Positions 25,265-35,600 of a stretch of 64,000 bases of DNA are shown here, in pieces. The stretch is from Trichothermofontia sichuanensis B231 (GTDB taxonomy: Bacteria > Cyanobacteriota > Cyanobacteriia > B231). Both the position numbers and the translations under genes were made by a program. The stretch spans positions 1,304,501 to 1,368,500 of the forward strand of contig NZ_CP110848.1 in NCBI RefSeq assembly GCF_026240635.1, read 5' to 3'. The notes below the pieces were generated by a model. That model was not told where the DNA came from and ran no database searches. It worked only from the letters and a program-made list of their open reading frames with translations. The first letter of the stretch is position 1. The number at the start of each line of letters is the position of its first letter.

Positions 25265-27691
25265 ATGGTTCAGCAACCCAACTTTCAGGCTCCGATGAAC
25301 GATCGCCTACCGCCGCAGAATGTGGAGGCCGAAGAGGCAATCTTGGGGGGGATTTTGCTGGACCCGGAGGCCCTGGGGCGGGTTCGGGATTACCTGCGAC
25401 CGGAAGCCTTTTATATTAGTGCCCACCAGGAACTCTATCGGGCGGCCCTGGCCCTGCACGCTCAGGGAAAACCGACGGATCTGATGAGTCTGACGGCCTG
25501 GTTACAGGATCGGGGAGTGCTGGAGAAAATTGGCGGCCCCAGTCGTTTAGCCCAGTTGGTCGATCGCACGGTGAGCGCGGTCAACATTGACCAGTATGCC
25601 GCTCTAGTGATGGAGAAATATCAGCGGCGTAGGCTGATCCAGGCGGGAGCCGAGATTATGCAGTTGGGCTATGAAGCGGAACTGGAGATGCCCAAGGTGT
25701 TGGATCTAGCGGAGCAGAAAATCTTCGGCGTCACGCAGGAGCGACCCCAGACGGGGTTGGTGCCAACGGCGGAGATTCTGACCAGTACCTTCTCGGAAAT
25801 TGAAAGCCGATCGTTGGGGATGGCGTTATCGGGTATTCCCTGCAATTTCTACGATCTGGATGCGATGACCCAGGGGTTTCAGCGATCGGATTTGATTATT
25901 GTGGCGGGGCGGCCCTCGATGGGGAAATGTTTAAGTCACGATGCGGAGATTCTCTTGGGGGATGGCCAACTGGTCACGATCGCCGATCTTTATCAGCAGC
26001 ACGTTGCCTTGGGGGAAACGGCACCACCTGCGATACTGTTGACCCTGGCAAACGACTGGCGGTTTCGGCTCACCCAACCCACTGCTTTTGTGGATGATGG
26101 TCTCAAGCCGGTGTTTAAGGTGACTACGCGCTCGGGGCGATCGCTAGAAACAACCTTGACGCACCCTTTCCTCACTGGCCAGGGTTGGTGTCCTTTAGCA
26201 GAACTGACAGTTGGTACAAAAATTGCGGTGCCGCGTCGGTTACCGGTGTTTGGTACCCAGCAGTTACCGGAATACCAAGTCATTGAGCTTGCCCACAGTG
26301 TGGTGGATCAAGCCGCCCATGAGAAAACCATCCCTGCCAGTATTTTTACATTAGAACGATCGCAGCTTTCTCTGTTCTTAAATCGTTTATTTGCAATTGA
26401 TGGCTGGATAACTACTCACAAAAGGGGTCAAGTCCAGGTTGGCTTTGCCAGTGTCAGTGAAAAACTGGCCCGTCAAGTGCAACACTTACTGCTGCGTTTT
26501 GGCATTCTTGCGTCCCTCAAACATTGTTTGATTACCTATCCAGATCACCAGCGAACAGCTTGGCAACTGGATATTACCGATGACAATTCTCTGCAAACCT
26601 TTATGGACAATATCGGGATTCTGGGGCAAGAAGCTGCGATCGCAACTGCTAGGGCTGCTTTGGCCCAACGCCGCATCCAAACGGATCCTGATTTAAGTCC
26701 GATCGCAGTTTGGGAATCCCTTAAGGCTGTTAAAGGACAAGCATCCTGGCAACCAATTGCTCAGCAGGCAGGTTTACAAGAGACGAATCATCTTCACGTC
26801 GGGAAACGAGTACCCACACGGGAACACGGGTTCACTGTGGCAACGGCTCTCGAACAACCTGAGTTACAAACCCTAGCTACCAGTGAGGTCTATTGGGATG
26901 AGATTGTCGAGATTATTCCCCAAGGGCTTAAGCAAGTTTACGACCTGACTATCCCGGAAACCCATAACTTTGTGGCCAATGACATCTGTGTTCATAACAC
27001 CAGCTTTGTTTTAAACATTGCGCGAAATATCGCTCTCCTGCATAAGCTAGCCGTTGCTATTTTTAGCCTGGAAATGTCGAAGGAACAACTGGTCTATCGG
27101 TTGCTCTCGAGTGAAGTGGGGATTGATAGTGGTCGGCTGCGAGCGGGGCGGGTGGCGCAGAATGAGTGGGAACAATTGGGGCGCGGGATTAGCTTGTTGT
27201 CCCAGTTACCCATTTTTATCGATGATACACCAGGATTATCGGTGACGGAAATGCGATCGCAGGCCCGTCGTCTCCAGGCAGAACAGGGTCAGCAATTAGG
27301 TTTGATTCTGATTGATTATTTGCAATTGATGGAAAACAGCGGCAGTGATAACCGCGTTCAAGAACTGTCAAAAATTACTCGCAGTTTGAAAAACCTTGCC
27401 CGTGAACTCAATGTGCCGGTGATTGCCCTTTCCCAACTTAGCCGGGGCGTCGAATCCCGCACGAATAAGCGCCCGATGATGTCTGATTTACGGGAAAGTG
27501 GCGCGATCGAACAAGACAGCGACTTGATTATCATGTTGTATCGGGATGAATACTATAATCCTGATACGCCCGATCGGGGTATCGCTGAGATTATCATTAC
27601 TAAACACCGTAACGGCCCTACGGGCGTTGTTAAAATGCTGTTTGAACCCCAATTTACGCGCTTTAAGAATATGGCTACTCCCAATCGTTAA
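25265..27691 (+). CDS. dnaB: Replicative DNA helicase DnaB, interrupted by an intein
   Basis: Hexameric helicase that unwinds DNA at the replication fork. The precursor has 808 residues; removing the 357-residue intein leaves 451, the normal DnaB length. The N-terminal domain shows PPQNVEAEEAILGGILLDPE. The helicase domain has Walker A GRPSMGK, interrupted after the Lys and resumed with TSFVLNIARN, then IFSLEMSKEQLVYRLL, Walker B LILIDYLQLM, and VPVIALSQLSRGVESRTNKR. The intein splits the ATP-binding loop itself, so no active helicase exists until splicing. ATG 25265 starts MVQQPNFQAPMNDRLPPQN; an internal ATG (MNDRLPP) is an alternative. Spacers with repeats lie on both sides. Confidence 0.95.
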   Translation: MVQQPNFQAPMNDRLPPQNVEAEEAILGGILLDPEALGRVRDYLRPEAFYISAHQELYRAALALHAQGKPTDLMSLTAWLQDRGVLEKIGGPSRLAQLVDRTVSAVNIDQYAALVMEKYQRRRLIQAGAEIMQLGYEAELEMPKVLDLAEQKIFGVTQERPQTGLVPTAEILTSTFSEIESRSLGMALSGIPCNFYDLDAMTQGFQRSDLIIVAGRPSMGKCLSHDAEILLGDGQLVTIADLYQQHVALGETAPPAILLTLANDWRFRLTQPTAFVDDGLKPVFKVTTRSGRSLETTLTHPFLTGQGWCPLAELTVGTKIAVPRRLPVFGTQQLPEYQVIELAHSVVDQAAHEKTIPASIFTLERSQLSLFLNRLFAIDGWITTHKRGQVQVGFASVSEKLARQVQHLLLRFGILASLKHCLITYPDHQRTAWQLDITDDNSLQTFMDNIGILGQEAAIATARAALAQRRIQTDPDLSPIAVWESLKAVKGQASWQPIAQQAGLQETNHLHVGKRVPTREHGFTVATALEQPELQTLATSEVYWDEIVEIIPQGLKQVYDLTIPETHNFVANDICVHNTSFVLNIARNIALLHKLAVAIFSLEMSKEQLVYRLLSSEVGIDSGRLRAGRVAQNEWEQLGRGISLLSQLPIFIDDTPGLSVTEMRSQARRLQAEQGQQLGLILIDYLQLMENSGSDNRVQELSKITRSLKNLARELNVPVIALSQLSRGVESRTNKRPMMSDLRESGAIEQDSDLIIMLYRDEYYNPDTPDRGIAEIIITKHRNGPTGVVKMLFEPQFTRFKNMATPNR
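25928..26998 (+). mobile_element. DnaB intein (357 residues)
   Basis: Begins with Cys (CLSHDAEILLGDGQLV) and ends with VYDLTIPETHNFVANDICVHN, the C-terminal splicing blocks with final His-Asn; the +1 extein residue is Thr. Block B is seen in RSLETTLTHPFLT (T-x-x-H). Between the splicing halves lies LNRLFAIDGWITT (about residue 150), a LAGLIDADG-like motif, followed by a helical QVQHLLLRFGILASL, so an endonuclease domain is or was present. I see only one clear LAGLIDADG motif, which suggests degeneration of homing activity while splicing residues remain. The insertion point is the GK|T of Walker A, a known hot spot for inteins in P-loop proteins. Confidence 0.9.
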
Positions 27692-27716
27692 GTTGATGGT
27701 TTAGAGACTTTCCCGA

Positions 27717-27760
27717 ATTCACTCAATACACCGTTAAGGTTTGGATCTTGCTCCGATCGA
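27717..27760. repeat. CACCGTTAAGG repeat block, copy 2
   Basis: ACTCAATACACCGTTAAGG followed by TTTGGATCTTGCTCCGATCG, matching the blocks at 23200 and 31165. It sits 25 bases after the dnaB stop. Confidence 0.55.
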
Positions 27761-27887
27761 CAGCCCTCATTCCCCAACCCTTTCTCTCAAAAGGGGCGAA
27801 GGAGAGCCGGATTGGTAAGTCCCTCGCCCGCTCTGGAAGAGGGTTGGGGGCGAGGGTGCTGTTTCAGCCTAAATTGCGATGACTATA
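27761..27887 (-). repeat. MITE-like repeat, partial or rearranged copy
   Basis: The right part (GGCGAGGGTGCTGTTTCAGC then CTAAATTGCGATGACTATA, ending 27887) matches the TATAGTCA end of the family in reverse orientation. The left end is replaced by another C-rich block and no matching second end is visible. Confidence 0.55.
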
Positions 27888-28089
27888 ACTATAAACAAAC
27901 GACCTGAACTGTTGAGTTTAGGGTGAGAGCGCTACGCACCCCCACCCTAAACTCAGCAGAGCCATCAGACGAGTTGTCGCCGATCGCTAGGCAGCCTTGA
28001 TTCACAAAGGCTATCGTGGGGAGAATACCTGTGAGTTCCCAGTTAAGGAGCCTCACGGCTAGCCGTCCTCGTCTGTCTGGGTCCCTACC
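27888..28089. other. Spacer upstream of the ABC exporter gene
   Basis: 200 bases. Near 27918-27960, TTGAGTTTAGGGTG and CACCCTAAACTCAG can pair across GAGCGCTACGCAC, another member of the palindrome type with a GCGC-TACGC core. No gene seen. Confidence 0.4.
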
Positions 28090-29886
28090 TTGAAACCCGT
28101 TGTTTCCCCTTGCTCCCTACCGCCGCTCCAACGCCTCCTCGCCTATGGGCGCCCCTATCGCACCCAAATCTGGCTGGCGGTGGTATGTTCAATCCTCAAC
28201 AAGATTTTTGATCTGGCTCCCCCGGCCCTGATTGGTGCTGCTGTGGATGTGGTGGTGGAGCAACAGGATTCGCTGTTGGCCCGACTGGGAATTACAGATG
28301 TGTTCTGGCAGTTGGTCGCCCTCTCCTTGCTGAGTCTGGTGATCTGGGGGTTAGAGTCGGTCTTTGAGTATGCCTATGCGCGGCTGTGGCGCAACCTAGC
28401 CCAGACGATGCAACACGCGTTACGGTTAGATGCCTATAGCCACTTGCAGAACCTGGAACTGGCCTATTTTGAAGAACGCAGCACTGGGGGTCTGATGTCG
28501 ATCCTCAGTGACGATATCAACCAACTGGAGCGATTCCTGGATATTGGGGCGAATGAAATTATCCAGGTCGCGACGACCGTGATTGTGATTGGGGGAGCAT
28601 TTTTCATCCTAGCTCCCCGTGTGGCGGGGATGGCAATTTTGCCGATGCCAGTTATCTTCCTGGGGTCGATCGCTTTCCAACGGCTCTTAGCCCCCCGCTA
28701 TGCACTTGTGCGGGAGAAAGTGAGTCTGTTGAATGGGCAACTGTCCAATAATTTAACCGGCATCGTTACGATTAAAAGTTTTACGGCTGAAGCCTATGAG
28801 CAGGAGCGGATTAACCGCGAGAGCTGGGCCTATCGGCAGGCCAACCGGGACGCGATCGCCCTGAGTGCGGCTTTTATTCCCCTAATCCGGATTGTGATCC
28901 TGGTGGGGTTTGTAGCCATTTTGCTCTTGGGCGGCATGGAAGCCGTGGCCGGACGCCTCTCCGTCGGGACCTACAGTGTCCTGGTGTTTCTCACCCAACG
29001 TTTGCTCTGGCCACTCACCCGTTTAGGCGAAACCCTGGATCAGTACCAGCGGGCAATGGCCTCCACGCGGCGGGTGATGAATTTGCTGGATACGCCGATC
29101 GCGATCGCTTCTGGCAATCGCCGCCTTCCAGTTAGCCAAGTGCGCGGTCAGGTTGACTTTGAGCAGGTCAGCTTTCACTACTATACTGGGGTGCCTCTAC
29201 TGGAAAATCTAACCTTACACGTCCCGGCAGGACAGACGATCGCCATTGTTGGGGCCACGGGATCAGGTAAGAGTACCCTGGTAAAGCTCTTGTTGCGCTT
29301 CTACGAGATCCCATCTGGCACGATTCGCCTGGATGGGATTGATATTCGTGAGTTGCGGCTGGCGGACCTGCGACGAGCGATCGGTCTGGTGAGTCAGGAT
29401 GTTTTTCTTTTCCACGGCACCGTCGCGGAGAACATTGCCTATGGCAGTTTCGGGGCCGAGTTGGATGAGGTGATCATGGCGGCGAAGATTGCCGAGGCTC
29501 ATGACTTTATTGAAGCCCTGCCCCAGGGATACGACACGATCGTTGGGGAACGGGGCCAAAAACTCTCCGGCGGCCAACGGCAACGACTGGCCATTGCCCG
29601 GGCAGTGCTTAAAGATCCGCCGATTCTGGTGCTGGACGAGGCCACCTCAGCGGTTGATAACGAAACTGAAGCGGCAATCCAGCGATCGCTAGCCAAAATT
29701 ACGACCAATCGCACGACGATCGCGATCGCCCATCGCCTGTCCACGATCCGCCATGCGGATTGTATCTATGTGATGGATCATGGCAACGTTGTGGAGCAGG
29801 GGACGCACCAGGAATTAATCGACAGGGACGGTATCTATGCCGATCTTTGGCAGATCCAATTAGGGGAAAAAGCTGGGAGCACATAA
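28090..29886 (+). CDS. ABC transporter, fused permease-ATPase (exporter type)
   Basis: Half-transporter of 598 residues that would work as a homodimer exporting lipids, peptides or drugs. The N-terminal 320 residues hold six membrane segments ([20 protein letters not shown] and [19 protein letters not shown] among them). The ATPase part has Walker [13 protein letters not shown] (near 388), signature [15 protein letters not shown] (near 492), Walker [13 protein letters not shown] and the switch His in [10 protein letters not shown]. It resembles MsbA/HlyB-type exporters. The only available start is TTG 28090. No neighbour reveals the substrate. Confidence 0.9.
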   Translation: MKPVVSPCSLPPLQRLLAYGRPYRTQIWLAVVCSILNKIFDLAPPALIGAAVDVVVEQQDSLLARLGITDVFWQLVALSLLSLVIWGLESVFEYAYARLWRNLAQTMQHALRLDAYSHLQNLELAYFEERSTGGLMSILSDDINQLERFLDIGANEIIQVATTVIVIGGAFFILAPRVAGMAILPMPVIFLGSIAFQRLLAPRYALVREKVSLLNGQLSNNLTGIVTIKSFTAEAYEQERINRESWAYRQANRDAIALSAAFIPLIRIVILVGFVAILLLGGMEAVAGRLSVGTYSVLVFLTQRLLWPLTRLGETLDQYQRAMASTRRVMNLLDTPIAIASGNRRLPVSQVRGQVDFEQVSFHYYTGVPLLENLTLHVPAGQTIAIVGATGSGKSTLVKLLLRFYEIPSGTIRLDGIDIRELRLADLRRAIGLVSQDVFLFHGTVAENIAYGSFGAELDEVIMAAKIAEAHDFIEALPQGYDTIVGERGQKLSGGQRQRLAIARAVLKDPPILVLDEATSAVDNETEAAIQRSLAKITTNRTTIAIAHRLSTIRHADCIYVMDHGNVVEQGTHQELIDRDGIYADLWQIQLGEKAGST

Positions 29887-29897
29887 GGTAATCCGCT

Positions 29898-29940
29898 ACC
29901 TACTGAGCACACCGTATCCCTCAAGCGGTTAAGGTCGGCT
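29898..29940. repeat. Diverged CACCGTTAAGG-type block
   Basis: CTACTGAGCACACCGTATCC and then AAGCGGTTAAGGT echo the ACTCAGTACACCGTTAAGG blocks with several changes and an insertion, just after the exporter gene. Confidence 0.35.
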
Positions 29941-29970
29941 CAGCCAACCCATGCGTACTGGGTCGTTTGG

Positions 29971-30846
29971 CTAGGGGAGGGCTTCCCACCCATCCCAGTC
30001 GCTGGGGTCTATCTCAACCACGATCACGGCGACATAGGCGGGTAGTTGATTCGCGGTTGGAGCGGTGGCCTGAGCGGGATGCGTCGCGATCGGGACGTAG
30101 GAAACCAACCAATGGTGCAGTTGCGTCGGCTGGCCCGGCAACGTCCCCCGGAGTTTGAGTTTCAGGAGCGGTTGGCCTGTCTGGAAGACTTGCCGCAAGA
30201 TTGGCTCTATCCCTGGTGCAATAGTGGGTAACACCTCCCGAAATGTTCGACCCAGGTAGGCGGCTGTTGGGTAACCATTCAGGCGAGCAAAGGGATCATT
30301 GAGTGCTACAAATCGCAGATCCTGATCTAATAAGGCCAAACCTATGCTGGCCATCGCCGCCCCATCAAAAAAGGGCTGAAGCAGATCGCAGGCCGGGAAT
30401 AGGGAGATCGCCGGCTCAGGCAGTACCACTGCTGTTGGGCTAAGGTCAGGCTTTCCCAGACACTGGGCGATCGTATTGCGTAAATTGGCCATCTTCAGCG
30501 GTTTGGGCAGGGTATCGCTAGCCCCCAACGCCAAGGCACGCTGGCGGGCAACGCGATCGCCCATTTCTGTGATCAGTAAAAACGGGATTTGGGCTGTCTC
30601 CGGGTCATACTTCAGGCTTTGGAGAATAGTAAACCCATCCAGATTAGGGACCTGAGTATCACACAGGATCAGATCAGGCATTTGGGCAAATGCCAACTGT
30701 AGGCCCTGATGCCCATCCTCAGCCCCTAAGCCATAAAACCCTTCTGTTTCTACCAAGGTGAGGATATTCCGTTGTAGTGACTTCTCTGGTTCAATTACAA
30801 GAACTTTCTTCATCTCTATCGTTTCTATCTCTATCGTTTCTATCAT
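29971..30846 (-). CDS. Response regulator receiver with PAS domain
   Basis: Protein of 291 residues. Residues about 12-130 form a receiver domain: KKVLVIEPEKSLQRN in place of the acidic pair (here EPE), the phospho-acceptor Asp in LILCDTQVPNLDGF, and LPKPLKM with the conserved Lys. A PAS domain follows (about 165-285), LALLDQDLRFVALNDPFARL. No output domain is present, so it is probably an adaptor in a phosphorelay. ATG 30846 has AGGAG 12 bases upstream; ATG 30813 (MKKVLVIEP) is the usual family start. The 33 bases between them are a duplicated GATAGAAACGATAGA, giving IETIEIETIEM. Confidence 0.8.
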   Translation of the reverse strand: MIETIEIETIEMKKVLVIEPEKSLQRNILTLVETEGFYGLGAEDGHQGLQLAFAQMPDLILCDTQVPNLDGFTILQSLKYDPETAQIPFLLITEMGDRVARQRALALGASDTLPKPLKMANLRNTIAQCLGKPDLSPTAVVLPEPAISLFPACDLLQPFFDGAAMASIGLALLDQDLRFVALNDPFARLNGYPTAAYLGRTFREVLPTIAPGIEPILRQVFQTGQPLLKLKLRGTLPGQPTQLHHWLVSYVPIATHPAQATAPTANQLPAYVAVIVVEIDPSDWDGWEALP

Positions 30847-31060
30847 GCAGATGACGGCTCTCCTGAGATGTTGGTGTAACAGTGCAAAAAGCTACCAATT
30901 AAAAAACTAAAATGCTGGGTTTATGGTGGGGGCGCGTAGCGCCCCCAATGTTGCTTTAAATGACTGTTCATGACTGTTCACGCTAGCTTTGCTTAAAAAG
31001 TAATGTTGAGAAACAATGATCAGAATAGTTAATAATCTATACTTATTAATAATCTATACT
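30847..31060. other. Intergenic region with REP-like palindrome
   Basis: Contains GTGGGGGCGC-GTA-GCGCCCCCA (near 30927-30947), a shorter relative of the 62289 palindrome, and tandem AT-rich copies of ATAATCTATACTTA (31032 and 31050). Also a short duplication, GACTGTTCATGACTGTTCA (30962-30980). No gene seen. Confidence 0.45.
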
Positions 31061-31163
31061 TATAGCCATTGCAATTTAGGCTAAAACAGCACCCTCACCC
31101 CCAGTCCCTCTCCCAGAGCAGGAGAGGGGAGTGAAAAACTGTATCTTATTTAGATTGACTATA
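31061..31163 (+). repeat. MITE-like repeat, copy 3
   Basis: TATAGCCATTGCAATTTAGG at the left and TTTAGATTGACTATA at the right, with CCCTCTCC-CAGAGCA-GGAGAGGG in the middle. The end-to-end layout equals copies at 22912, 39377 and 42446. Confidence 0.75.
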
Positions 31164-31164
31164 C

Positions 31165-31210
31165 AGCCTTTACCTAATTGACTCAGTACACCGTTAAGGT
31201 TTGGAGCCTG
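31165..31210. repeat. CACCGTTAAGG repeat block, copy 3
   Basis: CAGCCTTTACCTAATTGACT then CAGTACACCGTTAAGGTTTG directly abuts the TATAGTCA-type repeat ending at 31163. It is the clearest case of the two repeat types being neighbours. Confidence 0.6.
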
Positions 31211-31282
31211 GTAAACTGACCCATCTTTTCCCCTTTCACAAGGAGCATTATTTTAATGAGGAAATAATAGAGATAAATTAGG

Positions 31283-32422
31283 TCAGCGTCGGGGGGATGT
31301 CATGCTGGATTGTACCATACGCCAGAGCTGCGGAGATAGCCTGCATAAAATGATGACATACACTCCCCAAAGGACCAGTAGGCAAAGGTTGCCCAAGTGG
31401 GTATAGGTATTAATAATTTGGTCGGGTGTCCAGCCAAAATCATTGACAAGGCGATCCATGTCGCCCCCGGCATCCCCTTCACCACCCAGGAGGCTTCCCC
31501 AGGGAATTTCTTCCTGACCCCGTTGGATTTGATGCCAGAACCAAAAGCTTTTCCAAAATGAACTGGCCGCAATGACCAGGGCCACATACCGCCAGAAGTC
31601 CCACCGGCAGCGATCGGGCAAACGCATATAAAACGCAATCATCACGAGTGTACTCAAGTAAAACTCACCGCCAATTCCCCCAAATACTAACCAGCATTCG
31701 ATGGTTGATTGGGGAACCAGCCAGGTCATCACGAACTGGAGGATAGCAATCGTGCCCGCCAGAATGATCGGCCAGCGCAGGTGTTCACGCCACCCGGCAT
31801 GGGCCATCAGTCCTAGCAGGAAGAGAATTCCGAAATAAACAAACAACGATCGCTCCTCACTCCAACTGGTCCAGCCAAAGGGCAAGGGTAAAGCCCGTCG
31901 GCCACTCAACCAGGCGATCGTCGCATGGCCAAATTCATGAATCCAGATATGGAGTGGAAGCAGGAAAAAAGACATAAAACTGGCGTTTAAGATCACCGCC
32001 AGCAATGAGGCTACGGGTAGAGCCGCTACATTGACCCAGGGATGATCAAAACTAAAGCGATCCCAGGCCGCCCCGGTAGTCTGCGGCACATTAATGGTTT
32101 TATCCCACACGACAGCCATGGTTTTGGCACCTCGCCGAATGCCGCGAATTTGCACCTGGTCCACGCCTGGTAACCGGAGTTCCTGGAGCAAAGCCGTGAG
32201 CTTGGGCACCGCGATCGCTGCCGTGGGCACGCGATCGGCATCTAACCAGATTTGCAACTGATCCTGGTGCCAGCGAGCACCCACCTCCAGTTGGGGATCA
32301 TTGAGCCGCGCATTCAATCCCTGGGCAAGGTATTGGGGATCTCCCTGGCGAGCCTGCCTCAGCGCAAAGAGGAAATATTCTGAACTAGTATTCTGGCGAT
32401 GGCCCCATTCCGGATCATCCAT
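31283..32422 (-). CDS. Integral membrane protein with HExxH motif (M50-like metalloprotease candidate)
   Basis: Protein of 379 residues. The first 135 are soluble: a helical charged part and LLQELRLPGVDQVQIRGIRR, a compact alpha/beta segment. The rest has about six to seven membrane helices. In the second, LPLHIWIHEFGHATIAWLSG places HEFGH (HExxH) near residue 162 within the membrane, as in site-2-type (M50) peptidases. A candidate third ligand is an Asp in the GGDMDRL segment near residue 325, but this is not the NPxG motif of classical S2P enzymes. ATG 32422 is preceded by AGGAGGG. I do not recognise a named family. Peptidase activity is inference from the motif. Confidence 0.6.
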   Translation of the reverse strand: MDDPEWGHRQNTSSEYFLFALRQARQGDPQYLAQGLNARLNDPQLEVGARWHQDQLQIWLDADRVPTAAIAVPKLTALLQELRLPGVDQVQIRGIRRGAKTMAVVWDKTINVPQTTGAAWDRFSFDHPWVNVAALPVASLLAVILNASFMSFFLLPLHIWIHEFGHATIAWLSGRRALPLPFGWTSWSEERSLFVYFGILFLLGLMAHAGWREHLRWPIILAGTIAILQFVMTWLVPQSTIECWLVFGGIGGEFYLSTLVMIAFYMRLPDRCRWDFWRYVALVIAASSFWKSFWFWHQIQRGQEEIPWGSLLGGEGDAGGDMDRLVNDFGWTPDQIINTYTHLGNLCLLVLWGVYVIILCRLSPQLWRMVQSSMTSPRR

Positions 32423-32628
32423 ACCACCCTCCTGGCTAAATCCTTGCCCCTAGGTTGCCCCTAGAACAGGAAAAAATCGCATAAATTCTTATGCCCACCT
32501 CCGCCGATCGACCGGCAGGATTGCACTATTCTCATTACAGTATCCTTGCTGGGGAGAGTCTCTGCCCTGTTGCTTCCTGCTTCGTTGACTCTCGCCCAAC
32601 GCCATCTCTCCCAACTAATGCGAATCCT

Positions 32629-35600
32629 ATGACAGCCCCCAATCCCCCGTGTTCCCCCGCCGCGATCGCTGCTGAAGGCTTAAAACCCGAAGAATACGAC
32701 GACATTGTCCAACGGCTAGGACGGCATCCCAACCGGGCGGAGTTGGGGATGTTCGGGGTGATGTGGTCGGAGCATTGTTGCTATAAGAACTCCCGACCGT
32801 TATTAAAACAATTTCCCACAGCGGGCGATCGCATTCTGGTAGGTCCGGGGGAAAATGCCGGGGTGGTAGATCTCGGTGATGGCCTGCGGCTGGCGTTTAA
32901 GATTGAGTCGCATAACCATCCCTCGGCGATCGAGCCGTTTCAGGGGGCCGCAACGGGGGTGGGCGGCATTTTGCGGGATATTTTCACCATGGGTGCCCGC
33001 CCGATCGCCCTGTTGAACTCCCTGCGCTTTGGTCCCCTCGATGACGCTCGTAATCGGCGTATTTTTCAGGGGGTCGTCGCGGGGATTAGTCATTATGGGA
33101 ACTGTCTGGTCGGTAGCGAAACACTCATCTGGCGCGATCGAGCGGGGATCTATTTCGATACCATTGGCCAATTTGTCGAGTCCCGCTTACCACAAGACCA
33201 GGTTACTGCGGCAGTCAATCCTGATGACAAGATTGAAGTGTTGTCAATGGACCCCAACACACAGGCAGCAACCTGGCAACCCCTCCGCCGTCTATTCCGA
33301 CAACAGACAACAGCCCTCTTACAAATCAAAACAGCACTAGGACGGCAGATAACCGTAACCCCTGATCACCCAACTCTCGTTTGGGCAGAAGATCGTTGGC
33401 AAACGCGGCCAGCCCACACATTACAGGTCGGTGATATGTTGCCGATCCTTCGTTCCTGGCCCCAGTCCCCCCCCCAGCAACCTGAGTCAATTCAGATTGA
33501 TTTGCTGGAGGTTCTTACCCAGGATGCGTCCACACAACCAGCAACCTATGTTGCGCTTCCCGATGATTGGCAAATTCCGGACGGGGTCCGTCAAGCCCTA
33601 CTTGCCCAAGAACCCTCTGCGGAAAAACGCCATCGCTATCTACATCGCGCCTATCTACCCCTGGCCCACTTTCTAGAGATTGAAGCTCTTCTAGGGGTGA
33701 AACGTTCTGATTTGACCCTGTATCGTGCCAGTGGTAAAGCAAATTACATGAAGGCAGTGGTAACCGTAGATTGCCGCTTTGCTAGATTCCTCGGCTACTA
33801 CCTTGCCGAAGGCTGCGTCTCTGAAAATGGGAATACTTACAAAATCATCGTCACCTTTGCGCTACACGAAGGCGAGTATGTGGAAGATGTGGCAGCAGCC
33901 TTTAAAGACCTAGGGCTTAAACCGTGTATCGAACGCCGACAATCTAGCATTGCAGTCTATGCAACCTCTTGGCTACTCGGATATCTCCTCAAAACCGTTT
34001 GGCGGTGTGGGGCCTCAGCCGCTGACAAGGCGCTACCGGATATTTTCTTTCAGTGGCCGTCTGCACTTCGCTATGAAACCCTCAAAGGACTCATGCGTGG
34101 AGATGGCTCCTTCTCCACCCAAACCAATGGTAGTCATGCCAAAGTTACGTTTGCGACTATTAGCCATAAACTCTTTGAACAAACCCTTACGCTTTTACAG
34201 GAGCGGGGTATTATGCCATCCATCCATCAGCGTCCAGCCTGTACCAGAGAGATTGGGGGGCGAAGTGTTGACGGCCAATCGCTGTGGTTATTAGAGATCC
34301 AAAACATTCGTGACCTCACGGCTTTGGGTGAAATTTTCGGGCAGGAGCGCAACGCTCAACTCGCAACAGCTTTGGATAAGTATCAGGGCGATCGCTATTC
34401 CTTCCCCCGATATAAGGATTTGGGCGGTGTCGCCTTGGTTAAAATCGCCGACATTCAGCCGCTGACAGTGGATTCCCAGCCTGTTTACGACATTGAAGTT
34501 GCCAATACCCATCTCTTTATCACCACCTCTGGTCTAGTGACCCACAACTGCGTGGGCGTGCCGACGGTGGGGGGTGAGGTGTATTTCGATCGCGCCTATA
34601 GCGGCAATCCCCTGGTGAACGTCATGGCATTGGGGCTAATGGAAACGCCGGAAATTGTCAAATCCGGAGCGGCGGGCGTGGGCAATCCCGTTCTCTACGT
34701 CGGGTCAACCACAGGCCGCGATGGCATGGGGGGAGCCAGCTTTGCCAGTGCGGAATTAACGGATGCCTCAATGGACGATCGTCCTGCCGTCCAGGTCGGT
34801 GATCCCTTTTTAGAAAAATCCCTGATCGAAGCCTGTCTCGAAGCCTTTAAAACCGGGGCCGTCATCGCCGCACAGGACATGGGCGCGGCGGGGATTACCT
34901 GCTCCACCTCAGAAATGGCGGCCAAGGGAGGGGTGGGGATTGATGTGGATTTGGATAAAATTCCCGTGCGGGAAACCGGGATGGTGCCCTACGAGTATCT
35001 GCTCTCGGAGTCCCAGGAGCGAATGCTGTTTGTCGCCCAGGCTGGACGGGAAGCCGAGTTAATTGACATTTTCCAGCGCTGGGGCCTCCAGGCGGTGGTG
35101 GCGGGGACGGTGATTGCCGAACCCGTTGTGCGTATTCGCTTCCAGGGGGGCATTGCGGCTGAAATCCCGGCCCTCGCCCTAGCGGAAAATACACCGATCT
35201 ACCACCGGGAATTGCTGAGTGAACCGCCCGCCTATGCCCAACAGGCGTGGCAATGGGACGAATCCCAACTGCCGCCTTGCGATCGTCAGGGAATTATTCT
35301 GCCCAGTCAGCCCGATCGTTCCCTGTCTTGGAATGAGATTCTCTTGCGGTTGCTGGCTAGTCCCACGATCGCGTCCAAACGCTGGATCTACCGCCAGTAC
35401 GATCATCAGGTGCAAAACAATACGGTGATCCTCCCCGGTGGGGCCGATGCGGCGGTTGTGCGCCTGCGACCCCAGGGTCAGGAATTGCAAGGGGTGACGA
35501 CCCCCACTACCAGGGGGGTGGCAGCGACGGTAGACTGCAACGCCCGCTATGTCTACCTCAACCCCTATGAGGGGGCCAAGGCGGTGGTGGCGGAAGCAGC

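Noticed and set aside
24947-25276. Minus-strand frame of 109 codons upstream of dnaB
   Set aside because: No ribosome site, no recognisable family, composition like spacer DNA, and it overlaps the dnaB start and promoter region.
32491-32628. Upstream extension of the PurL frame
   Set aside because: The 46 additional residues are not PurL-like and the frame is simply open in the promoter region; ATG 32629 gives the usual start.
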